Position numbers and translations under genes: made by a program. From CAWGJF01 sp963715745 (GTDB taxonomy: Bacteria > Bacteroidota > Ignavibacteria > Ignavibacteriales > Ignavibacteriaceae), in the NCBI GenBank assembly GCA_963715745.1, contig OY970271.1, forward strand, positions 1,922,001 to 1,986,000: a DNA stretch of 64,000 nt. Direction: 5' to 3'. How positions within the stretch are numbered: the stretch's first letter is position 1; the number at the start of each line of letters is the position of its first letter. Positions 52,427 to 60,571 of this stretch are shown one piece after another. The notes under the pieces are model-generated. The model was given only the letters and a program-made list of their open reading frames with translations. It made no database searches and had not been told where the DNA came from.

Positions 52427-52960
52427 ATGGAAATTGCAAAAATTGCATTTCTGGAGACTTACACACTGGAAGAAAATGCCGGTATTATGGGTGCTATCCT
52501 GGTAACAGATTCCGATACAAAGCCATTGGAATTCAGAGTTACAGCACCAATAAAGCCGACTAGTTTTCAGAAAACCTTGTACGGTGATGTCCTGCTTGAG
52601 CATATTTTGGTTGAGTTGATTTCACTTCCATTGCTAAATGCAATTAACGAACAGGTTGATCTGATCGTTGTTAGGGATCCATTCTTTTTAGGTGCAAACA
52701 ACAAGCAGGGAACCAGGGTTGTTCGGATTTATTCTGAGGATGAAGGTAAATCAAGAGCAAGCCATAAATCCGAAGCGCTGGCATTTTCACTTAATGGAAG
52801 TGGCAAGACTATGATTGAAACTTCTAAAAAGTTTGATGCTGAATTGACTTCGATAAAGGAAGAAATTAATAAACTTGCTGAACATAGAAATCTTCTTGAA
52901 CCTTTTGAAAGATTAAAATTAGCCTGCGAGCAGGTTCATCAGCAAAAATCAGTTGAATAA
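52427..52960 (+). CDS. Unrecognised 177-residue partner protein of the SNF2-like gene
   Basis: The protein has a compact N-terminal region of about 105 residues (IAFLETYTLEENAGIMGAIL, FRVTAPIKPTSFQKTLYGD, LEHILVELISLPLLNAI) that looks like one alpha/beta domain. A basic, then helical tail follows (ELTSIKEEINKLAEHRNLLEPFERLKLACEQVHQQ). No TM helix or signal is present. It is followed five bases later by the SNF2-like gene and preceded by a good ribosome binding site, so it is the first gene of a two-gene unit. No known family was recognised with confidence. Confidence 0.82.
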   Translation: MEIAKIAFLETYTLEENAGIMGAILVTDSDTKPLEFRVTAPIKPTSFQKTLYGDVLLEHILVELISLPLLNAINEQVDLIVVRDPFFLGANNKQGTRVVRIYSEDEGKSRASHKSEALAFSLNGSGKTMIETSKKFDAELTSIKEEINKLAEHRNLLEPFERLKLACEQVHQQKSVE

Positions 52961-52965
52961 TTCTG

Positions 52966-55725
52966 ATGTTCAGATCGGTTAGGAAGAAATTAGCTACTTC
53001 CATTTCCGGGCTAGAATATGTTGAAGATTTTAGCTTCAACAGCTGGCTTCGGACTCCGCTGCATGATGTTGTTGAGATTGGTAAGATATCATCTCATCTG
53101 AAAAATACAAAGAAAATTAATCTGCATCTGGATATTCCGGAATCGGAAAAATTAGCTGCTGCGGTTTTTCAGGAACCAGATATCTATCCTGAGTTAAAAG
53201 AATATTTCTTTAAGAAGGTAAAAAGCAACGCAGTATTTTTTAAGATGAATGCTGCCGAGCAACGCGGGATTAAGTTATCTGCAATAGAGTCAAAGAGTTT
53301 AAAATCCAAGCCAAAGAAATTTAAATTCGTTGCTCATCCTGCTGAAGTTAAAGAAATAGAAGCTAAACTTCCTGAATTGAAATTAACTTCTTACGCACTT
53401 CTAATTGATCCCCCCGAAATGTTTGACTATTTAAGTGAGATGGTTCCTGAAGTAAGGAAAATTGACCTGCTTAATTTACAAGACCTTGTAAGTACTGATG
53501 AAAGTATTAACATTGCTGGTTTCGAAGTTAATAGCGATTCATCAAATGGCGGGACTATAAAATATGATTTAGAAATCTTTAAGAAACCAAAATCTCAAAC
53601 GTGGAATATTCCACAACTTCCCAAGCCGAATAAAATATTTAAAGTTAAAGTTCCCGATATGGGAAATTACAAGTCTAGAGTTTCCCAGTTGAAGTTTGCT
53701 GATTTTAAATCACCAGCAGTAAAAAGTAAAAGAATTGTTCATATTCATCAGGCTAAAGTAATAACCCACGAAGTTCAGTTTAAAGCGATTCAACCATACA
53801 AATATTATGATGTTAATGATAATGAGTTAGCTGAAGCACCCGTTGAAATTTCAGATACATTAAAAAGCCCTCAGAAAGTCAAGGAGCTTGTTAAACTTCT
53901 TCTTAAAAAAGTTCAGAAAGCTGAATGGGGTAAACGTAAAGAACTTCACGTACCACTTCTGAAATATGAAGAAGAAGGTGCAAAATTTCTTGCTGAAAAT
54001 GATTATGCTCTGTTAATGGATGAATTTGGATTGGATAAAGAAAAACAAGCTGTTTCTGCTTTAAAATTTTTATTTGGTAACAGAGCAGTGAAATCAGTTT
54101 TAATTGCCTGTTCGCCCGGAAGATTAGGAGATCCAATATTAAGTGAAAAACTAAAAACTCCAATTGGATGGGTTGGTAAGATAACTAAGCTTGCTCCTGA
54201 GCTTTCATGTACTATAGTTGATGGAAATGATGATGAAAGAACTGATTTATGGAATAAATCATCTCTTGTGTATCTTGTGTCGCATTCAACACTAATAAAT
54301 GATCATCACCTAAAAATTCTTGATGATAAAAAACTTAATAGTTTTGATTGTGTTATTCTGGATGAGGCTCAATTATTATTTGATAAAGGTGAAAAAGCAG
54401 ATAAGCTGCTAAATACACTAAAACCAGGAATATTGTGGTCGTTGACAAGTATTATATCAAAAGATTTCCAAAGAACACTAAATGAAAAATTGAACAATTC
54501 TTGTAAGATTGAGAATATTAAAATAAGGTTTAAGAAAGATGTTTCAGCCAACGCACCCGATTTTATCTGGCATGAGGATTGGCTTCATCTGGATGAAGAT
54601 CAGGAATTGGAATACAAGGAAACACTTGTTGATTGTCAAAAAGATTTAAGAAAAATTCTTGAAACTGGAAATCCGTACAGATTCCAGGCGAACATTTTTA
54701 CTCTACTTCACAAAGTAAAACAGGTCTGCAATTTTTCAAAAGTAAATTCTGAAAGTCCAAAAATTAAACTACTACTGGATGAAATTTCTATAATTGCTGC
54801 TAACAAAAAGAAAGTAATTATTTTTTCTCAATATGATAGAATGGGAATCAGAAAAATTGAAAAAGCTTTGCAGGCAGAAGGAGTAAAATTTGTTATTGCA
54901 CCGAATGGATATTCAGTTGAAGAAATGGGAAAAGCAATTGATATGTTTAAACAAAAACCTGAGATCACAGCATTCCTGACTGATGCAAAAATGTCAAAAT
55001 TAAAATTCGGTGATTTTTATGTTCCTTACATTATAAAGTTTGATCAATGGTGGAATCCACTTAATATGTGGGAAACAGAAGATTTATTTGATTTTAGCCA
55101 TCGCAGTGTTAAAGCAGAAAGTATAAATATTTATTCCTATCAGATATACAACACTCTTGACCAGGATATAAAGACTCTTTTAACGAAAAGAAATCTTTAT
55201 GAGAAAAATATATTTGAAGTTATGCCGGTAAAAGTTTATGATGATATGGTTAGTGTAGATGAATGGCTGCAAATATTCAAAATGCCGGTCAGTGATGAAC
55301 AGGCTCAATTACTAAGTCTTGATACTGCAATAAATATATTGAAAAATTGTACTCTTAATTATTTCAGGACAGTACTTTCAAAATTCTTCTTTATGCTCGG
55401 ATATACAAATGTTGATGTAATTGACGAACCGGGAACAAGTTCATTTAACCTTGTTGGTGAAAGTAAGCGTAACAACCGTCAGTTTTATTTGTATGCCAGA
55501 GTATTTATGGATGAGGTTGTACCCAAAAAAGCAGTAAAAGATATTATGTTTGATGCAGCTGATTCTACAAACAGTAAAATATTTATTATATCAAAAGGTG
55601 AATTTGAAGAAGGAGTTGAAGAACTTGTTCATGATAAATACATATTATTTGATTTAAAAACATTTGCCGAACATTTAATAAGATTTAACCTTATTAATGA
55701 AAATGATATTAATAGTGAAAATTAA
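52966..55725 (+). CDS. SNF2-like helicase-fold protein with lost Walker A and degenerate Mrr-like C-terminus
   Basis: In this 919-residue protein the first 320 residues have no recognised domain. The SNF2 fold begins about 325. LLMDEFGLDKEKQA (349-362) occupies the place of LADEMGLGKTIQA, so the GKT of Walker A is DKE. VILDEAQ (463-469) and WSLTS (491-495) follow. In the C-lobe KVIIFSQYDRM (616-626) and FDQWWNPLNMWETEDL...SHRS (692-714) are clear. The tail (about 798-905) resembles the Mrr-type fold but lacks the DxxD and QxK residues. It is likely an ATPase-dead DNA-binding or regulatory protein. The upstream partner is coupled at 5 bases. Confidence 0.75.
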   Translation: MFRSVRKKLATSISGLEYVEDFSFNSWLRTPLHDVVEIGKISSHLKNTKKINLHLDIPESEKLAAAVFQEPDIYPELKEYFFKKVKSNAVFFKMNAAEQRGIKLSAIESKSLKSKPKKFKFVAHPAEVKEIEAKLPELKLTSYALLIDPPEMFDYLSEMVPEVRKIDLLNLQDLVSTDESINIAGFEVNSDSSNGGTIKYDLEIFKKPKSQTWNIPQLPKPNKIFKVKVPDMGNYKSRVSQLKFADFKSPAVKSKRIVHIHQAKVITHEVQFKAIQPYKYYDVNDNELAEAPVEISDTLKSPQKVKELVKLLLKKVQKAEWGKRKELHVPLLKYEEEGAKFLAENDYALLMDEFGLDKEKQAVSALKFLFGNRAVKSVLIACSPGRLGDPILSEKLKTPIGWVGKITKLAPELSCTIVDGNDDERTDLWNKSSLVYLVSHSTLINDHHLKILDDKKLNSFDCVILDEAQLLFDKGEKADKLLNTLKPGILWSLTSIISKDFQRTLNEKLNNSCKIENIKIRFKKDVSANAPDFIWHEDWLHLDEDQELEYKETLVDCQKDLRKILETGNPYRFQANIFTLLHKVKQVCNFSKVNSESPKIKLLLDEISIIAANKKKVIIFSQYDRMGIRKIEKALQAEGVKFVIAPNGYSVEEMGKAIDMFKQKPEITAFLTDAKMSKLKFGDFYVPYIIKFDQWWNPLNMWETEDLFDFSHRSVKAESINIYSYQIYNTLDQDIKTLLTKRNLYEKNIFEVMPVKVYDDMVSVDEWLQIFKMPVSDEQAQLLSLDTAINILKNCTLNYFRTVLSKFFFMLGYTNVDVIDEPGTSSFNLVGESKRNNRQFYLYARVFMDEVVPKKAVKDIMFDAADSTNSKIFIISKGEFEEGVEELVHDKYILFDLKTFAEHLIRFNLINENDINSEN

Positions 55726-55954
55726 TATTATCTGATTCATTCACTTCTAATTTTTTCTCCAACCTAAATCCCGAAATATATTTATTGTAATTTCATTTTA
55801 CTTTAACGATTGTTTTCAATTCATTAAAAAACTTTTTTCAGTTTAATAAAAGATAGCTTCTTAAGACAATTAAATAATATTATTTAACGAAAATTCCTTT
55901 TACAGAATATATTCTATCATCAGGTTACAATTTTTAATTTACTCTATCACTACC

Positions 55955-55962
55955 TATATTTG
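55955..55962 (+). promoter_or_regulatory. Candidate -7 element upstream of asnS
   Basis: TATATTTG matches the Bacteroidota -7 consensus TAnnTTTG and lies 31 bases before the asnS ATG. No clear TTTG at the -33 position is visible. The same 8-mer precedes kdsA. Confidence 0.4.
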
Positions 55963-55993
55963 CCAATTAAATTGTTGAAAAAAATACCGAATT

Positions 55994-57289
55994 ATGGATT
56001 TTGTGTATATAAGCGATCTAAAGAATTTTGTCGGAAAAGAGGTCAAGCTCAAAGGCTGGGTATTTAACAAAAGGTCAAGCGGCAAAGTTAAGTTTTTAAT
56101 ACTTAGAGACGGAACCGGTTACCTGCAATGTGTCTATTTTAAAGGGAATGTTTCTGAAGAAGTTTTTGACATGGCTGACAAACTTGGACAGGAATCTTCG
56201 GTAGAAATTAAAGGGAAAGTTAAGGAAGAACCGCGGGCGCCGGGCGGTTTTGAACTTGATGGAACAGATTTAAAAGTCATAGGTGAATCAATCGATTATC
56301 CTATCACACCAAAAGAACATGGAATTGAATTTTTACTTGACCATCGCCATTTGTGGTTAAGATCGAAAAGACAGGTCTCCATATTAAGAATAAGGCATAG
56401 AATTATAAAAGCAATCAGAGATTTTTTTGATGAACGTGGATTTTTGTTAATGGATCCACCGATTCTTACTCCAAATGCTGTTGAAGGAACTTCTACACTT
56501 TTTGAAACTCCGTATTTTGATTTGGGTAATGCATATCTTACCCAATCCGGTCAGTTGTACGCTGAAGCCGGAGCTATGGCACATGGAAAAGTTTATACTT
56601 TTGGTCCAACCTTCAGGGCAGAAAAATCAAAAACAAGAAGACACTTAACAGAATTCTGGATGTGCGAACCGGAAGTTGCTTTTGCTGATTTAAATGATGA
56701 TATGGATTTGGCTGAATCACTAGTTGAATATATTGTTAAAATGGTTTTAAAAGACCGGAAAGAAGATCTTGAAATTTTAGAAAGAGATATTTCAAAACTT
56801 GAAAGTGTTGTTAAGCCATTCCCAAGATTGAGTTATGATGAAGCAGTTGAAATTCTGAAAAAGAACGGAATTAATTTTGAATGGGGCGGTGATCTCGGCG
56901 GATCCGATGAGACAATAATCTCAAGCCAATTTGATCGTCCGGTGATGGTGCATCGTTATCCTGCACAGGTAAAAGCATTTTACATGAAGCGTGATCCCGA
57001 TAACCCAAAAGTGGCTTTAGCGGTCGATATGCTTGCTCCCGAAGGTTATGGAGAGATTGTTGGCGGCAGCCAAAGGGAAGATGACTTGAACGAATTACTT
57101 AAAAGAATTAAAGAGCATAATCTTCCGCAGGAAGTTTTTGAATGGTATCTTGATTTAAGAAGATATGGAACTGTTCCTCATGCTGGTTTTGGAATCGGTC
57201 TTGAGAGGACAGTTACCTGGATTTGCGGTATTGATCATTTGCGTGAAGCTATTCCATTCCCAAGAATGATTTATCGCAATACACCGTAG
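55994..57289 (+). CDS. asnS: Asparaginyl-tRNA synthetase
   Basis: The 431-residue class IIb synthetase has an N-terminal OB anticodon domain (VKLKGWVFNKRSSGKVKFLILRD) and a catalytic core. Class II motif 2 is FGPTFRAEKSKTRRHLTEFW and motif 3 is GFGIGLERT. The length and the LTQSGQLYAE stretch fit bacterial/archaeal AsnRS, and AspRS is excluded by the absence of its GAD insert. It charges tRNA-Asn in the cytoplasm. The downstream sequence is a repeat-bounded degraded cassette. Confidence 0.93.
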   Translation: MDFVYISDLKNFVGKEVKLKGWVFNKRSSGKVKFLILRDGTGYLQCVYFKGNVSEEVFDMADKLGQESSVEIKGKVKEEPRAPGGFELDGTDLKVIGESIDYPITPKEHGIEFLLDHRHLWLRSKRQVSILRIRHRIIKAIRDFFDERGFLLMDPPILTPNAVEGTSTLFETPYFDLGNAYLTQSGQLYAEAGAMAHGKVYTFGPTFRAEKSKTRRHLTEFWMCEPEVAFADLNDDMDLAESLVEYIVKMVLKDRKEDLEILERDISKLESVVKPFPRLSYDEAVEILKKNGINFEWGGDLGGSDETIISSQFDRPVMVHRYPAQVKAFYMKRDPDNPKVALAVDMLAPEGYGEIVGGSQREDDLNELLKRIKEHNLPQEVFEWYLDLRRYGTVPHAGFGIGLERTVTWICGIDHLREAIPFPRMIYRNTP

Positions 57290-57300
57290 GATGGAAGATG
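57290..57300. repeat. Left inverted repeat of the S23-type cassette
   Basis: GATGGAAGATG starts one base after the asnS stop and is the exact reverse complement of 57745-57755 (CATCTTCCATC). It leads into a tandem array of a 14-base GGAAGATGGATGAA-type unit (57293-57339, about 3.4 units). Confidence 0.8.
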
Positions 57301-57349
57301 GATGAAGGAAGATGGATGAAGGAAGATGTATGATGGAAGAGGGAAAATC

Positions 57350-57727
57350 TTGAATCCTAAAACAGAAGAATTATTAAAAAGAACTTTTAATTTTGGAGTT
57401 AATTGTTTACTGTTTCTTGAAACTCTTCCGAAAAGCAAAGTAAATGCTGTAATTACATTTCAGCTTGCTAAATCTTCAACATCTGTTGGATAAAATTACG
57501 AAGAAGCTCAAGCTGCAGAATCTGGTAATGATTTTATTCATAAAATTGGGATAGTTCTTAAAGAATCACGAGAAAGTAATTTTTGGTTGAGAATATTAGA
57601 TTAAATACTTAGTGATGCATATAAACATGAGAATTTTAAAAATATTTTAAAGGAAAGTTCTGAACTAATTAAGATTTTTACATCTATAAAATTAACTGCC
57701 CAGCAAAATTCAGATAAGAAAAAATGA
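57350..57727 (+). pseudogene. Degraded four-helix-bundle (S23-like) gene
   Basis: A TTG-started frame translates to NPKTEELLKRTFNFGVNCLL, then KSSTSVG and NYEEAQAAES. This is the signature of four-helix-bundle proteins related to those in 23S rRNA intervening sequences. Two in-frame TAA stops interrupt it (57491-57493 and 57602-57604). The family sequence continues beyond each of them (FWLRILD, then ILSDAYKHENFKNI). It is a non-functional relic lying between asnS and nuoJ, bordered by inverted repeats. Confidence 0.82.
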
Positions 57728-57744
57728 TTTTGAAATTAAAATAC

Positions 57745-57755
57745 ATCTTCCATCG
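57745..57755. repeat. Right inverted repeat of the S23-type cassette
   Basis: CATCTTCCATC is an exact 11-base reverse complement of the element beginning right after asnS. It lies 30 bases before the nuoJ ATG. The two ends delimit a 466-base segment that looks inserted. Confidence 0.8.
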
Positions 57756-57784
57756 AACATCAACCATATTCCATTGAGCTAGAG

Positions 57785-58300
57785 ATGAGTTTAGAGTTGA
57801 TATTATTCATTTTATTTGCCAGCATCAGTGCGGTTACATCCATAATAATGATAACTCGGCGAAACCCCATAATCTCGGCACTGTTCCTCGTCGTTAATTT
57901 TGCTTCTCTTGCAGGATTATATCTTCTGCTTAATGCACAATTCATTGCAATTGCACAGATAATTGTTTATGCGGGTGCAATTATGGTTTTCTTCCTCTTC
58001 GTGATAATGTTGATCAGACCCGAGAACGAGCAAAGCCTTTTATCATTTAAACCTGTTCTGAAAATTTTTGCAATTGTTATTGCTGTTTTGGTTTTTGTTC
58101 AAATCGGATTTATGATTTTTATTTCCAAACCCTCATCAGAACTTACGGGTGAAGTAGCTAGTAGTGTAAATGCAGGAACAGTTGAGAGTATTGGAAGATT
58201 ATTATATACAAAATATGTTTTGCCATTTGAAGTAGCGGGATATCTATTACTTGCTGCAACAATCGGAGCTTTGGTTTTAGCAAAAAAGAAATTTGAATAG
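57785..58300 (+). CDS. nuoJ: NADH-quinone oxidoreductase subunit J
   Basis: The 171-residue protein with five membrane helices has the NuoJ marks SLAGLYLLLNAQFIAIAQIIVYAGAIMVFF and the C-terminal LLLAATIGALVLAKKK. It is part of the proton- or sodium-pumping membrane arm of complex I. It starts the visible nuo gene run, with nuoK following by one base. The upstream boundary is the degraded cassette, so nuoA to nuoI are not here. Confidence 0.93.
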   Translation: MSLELILFILFASISAVTSIIMITRRNPIISALFLVVNFASLAGLYLLLNAQFIAIAQIIVYAGAIMVFFLFVIMLIRPENEQSLLSFKPVLKIFAIVIAVLVFVQIGFMIFISKPSSELTGEVASSVNAGTVESIGRLLYTKYVLPFEVAGYLLLAATIGALVLAKKKFE

Positions 58301-58301
58301 T

Positions 58302-58607
58302 ATGCAAATACCTATAGAATATTTTTTGGTTTTAAGTGCGTTTATGTTTGCTGTTGGAGTAACAGGTGTACTCATCAGACGAAATGCAATTATTGTTTTT
58401 ATGTGTGTTGAATTAATGTTGAATTCAGCAAACCTGACGCTTGTTACATTTTCATCTTATTTAGGGGATACGGTTGGACAGTTATTTGTATTTTTTGTTA
58501 TGGCTGTTGCAGCAGCCGAAGCCGCAGTTGGATTGGCAATCATCATTGCGATATTCAGAAATAAATTAACTGTTAATATTGATGAAATTAATATTCTGAA
58601 ATGGTAG
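58302..58607 (+). CDS. nuoK: NADH-quinone oxidoreductase subunit K
   Basis: 101 residues are read from the ATG at 58302 (MQIPIEYFLVLS). An upstream in-frame TTG at 58293 would overlap nuoJ and give a non-standard start. There are three helices, with the conserved buried Glu in VFMCVELMLNSANL and AAAEAAVGLAI. It is the standard length for NuoK. It forms part of the membrane arm. Confidence 0.95.
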   Translation: MQIPIEYFLVLSAFMFAVGVTGVLIRRNAIIVFMCVELMLNSANLTLVTFSSYLGDTVGQLFVFFVMAVAAAEAAVGLAIIIAIFRNKLTVNIDEINILKW

Positions 58608-58627
58608 AATCAGATCAATAAAAGTTT

Positions 58628-60568
58628 ATGATAAATCTAATTTACCTGACAGTTCTTCTTCCTTTAGCCGGATTCATTATTAATGGACTCTTCGGTTCAA
58701 AGATCAAGAATGAAAAAGTTATCGGAACTATCGGAAGCGGAGTAATCGGACTTTCATTCCTGATTGCACTCTTTGCATTCTTTGAAATGCTTTCACTTCC
58801 CGCTGAAGAAAGATTGAATATTATTCCGCTATTTAGCTGGATAACTGTCAGTGGATTAAATATAGGAATTTCATATCAGCTAGATCAGCTTTCAGTAATA
58901 ATGGCAATGATTGTAACCGGAGTTGGATTTGTAATTCATGTTTACTCAATTGGTTACATGCATGGCGATAAATCTTTCTGGAGATTTTTTGCATATCTGA
59001 ATCTCTTCATTTTCGCAATGATGAATCTAATTCTTGCTGATAATTTTGTGTTAATGTTTTTAGGTTGGGAAGGAGTTGGGCTCTGTTCTTATTTACTAAT
59101 CGGTTTCTGGTATGATAAAGATTTTGAAAAAAGTACAACTTCGTCAGCAGGTTTAAAAGCTTTTGTTGTAAATAGGATTGGTGATTTCGGATTTTTGCTT
59201 GGAATGTTTTTAATCTATTCAACATTCGGAACTCTGGTTTTCTCAGATGTTTTTTCAAGAGCCGTATCTTTAAGTGTACCAACTCATATTTTCGGATTGA
59301 TCGCACTCTTTTTATTTATTGGGGCAACAGGAAAATCGGCACAAATACCTTTGTTTGTCTGGCTTCCTGATGCAATGGCAGGTCCGACTCCCGTTTCTGC
59401 ACTAATCCATGCAGCAACAATGGTAACTGCCGGAGTTTATATGGTTGCAAGATGTTCAATCATTTATGCGTCCGCTCCTGCAATAATGACAGTTGTTGCT
59501 GTAATTGGAGTTTTAACAGCATTCTTTGCTGCAACAATCGGATTAGTTCAGAACGATATTAAAAAAGTTCTTGCCTATTCGACAATCAGCCAGCTTGGTT
59601 ATATGTTTCTTGCAATGGGTGCTGGTGCTTTCTCTGCAGGAATTTTCCACGTAATGACTCACGCATTTTTCAAAGCCCTTCTCTTTCTTGGTGCAGGTAG
59701 CGTGATTCACTCAATGCACGAAGTTCAGGACATCAGGAAGTACGGCGGATTAAAAAAATATATGCCTGTCACTTACGGAACTTTTTTAGTTGCTGCAACT
59801 GCCATATCAGGAATTCCACCTTTATCAGGTTTCTTTAGTAAAGATGAAATTCTCTGGTATTCTTATGCAAACATTGGAATTTTATTCTGGGTGATAGGAG
59901 TGATCACTGCTGTCTTCACAGCATTTTATATGTTCAGATTACATTTTTTGACATTTGCAGGAAAAGAAAGATTTGATCATCACAAAACTCATCCGCACGA
60001 ATCTCCCAAAGTGATGACAATTCCATTAATTATTCTTGCAATCCTCTCTGCCATTGGTGGATTTATTGGAATACCTGAATTATTCTCAGGCGAGCATGGA
60101 AATCTTTTCCATAGTTTCCTTGAACCTGTTTTTAAACCTGCGCACAATAAATTAATTCAGTTTGGTTCACACACACACTTTGAAGAAATTTTATTGATGG
60201 TGATTTCCATAGTTGGTGCTGCAGCCGGAATTTATTTTGCTTATCAATTTTATCTAAGGAAAACTGAAATACCTGAGAAACTTTCGAAGCGATTTAAAGG
60301 AGCATACAATCTTTTGCTGAATAAATATTTTGTTGACGAAGCTTATGAAACAACAGTTGTTAATCCGATTGTTACAGGTTCAAAAAATATTTTATGGAAA
60401 ATTACTGATAACAAAATAATTGACGGATTAGTAAATAATCTTGCAAACTTTGTTGGATATTTTTCATCAATTATAAGAAAACTACAGACAGGTGTTGCAC
60501 AATCTTATGCAATGATTATGATGGTTGGAATTCTTATCGCACTATTTTGGATCATCATTCATATTTAA
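58628..60568 (+). CDS. nuoL: NADH-quinone oxidoreductase subunit L
   Basis: The 646-residue antiporter-like subunit has the NuoL core GWEGVGLCSYLLIGFWY and LPDAMAGPTPVSALIHAATM, with DIKKVLAYSTISQLGYMF. The end forms the long lateral-helix region and final TM. It is one of the three ion-translocating subunits of complex I. It lies 20 bases after nuoK and 3 bases before nuoM. Confidence 0.95.
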   Translation: MINLIYLTVLLPLAGFIINGLFGSKIKNEKVIGTIGSGVIGLSFLIALFAFFEMLSLPAEERLNIIPLFSWITVSGLNIGISYQLDQLSVIMAMIVTGVGFVIHVYSIGYMHGDKSFWRFFAYLNLFIFAMMNLILADNFVLMFLGWEGVGLCSYLLIGFWYDKDFEKSTTSSAGLKAFVVNRIGDFGFLLGMFLIYSTFGTLVFSDVFSRAVSLSVPTHIFGLIALFLFIGATGKSAQIPLFVWLPDAMAGPTPVSALIHAATMVTAGVYMVARCSIIYASAPAIMTVVAVIGVLTAFFAATIGLVQNDIKKVLAYSTISQLGYMFLAMGAGAFSAGIFHVMTHAFFKALLFLGAGSVIHSMHEVQDIRKYGGLKKYMPVTYGTFLVAATAISGIPPLSGFFSKDEILWYSYANIGILFWVIGVITAVFTAFYMFRLHFLTFAGKERFDHHKTHPHESPKVMTIPLIILAILSAIGGFIGIPELFSGEHGNLFHSFLEPVFKPAHNKLIQFGSHTHFEEILLMVISIVGAAAGIYFAYQFYLRKTEIPEKLSKRFKGAYNLLLNKYFVDEAYETTVVNPIVTGSKNILWKITDNKIIDGLVNNLANFVGYFSSIIRKLQTGVAQSYAMIMMVGILIALFWIIIHI

Positions 60569-60571
60569 CCA

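Noticed and set aside
53903..54163. 86-codon minus-strand frame within the SNF2-like gene
   Set aside because: It lies wholly inside a well supported coding sequence on the other strand and has no domain or ribosome binding site.
57491..57604. Recoding (selenocysteine or pyrrolysine) in the four-helix-bundle frame
   Set aside because: Both interrupting codons are TAA, which is not used for these amino acids. A decayed gene is the simpler reading.
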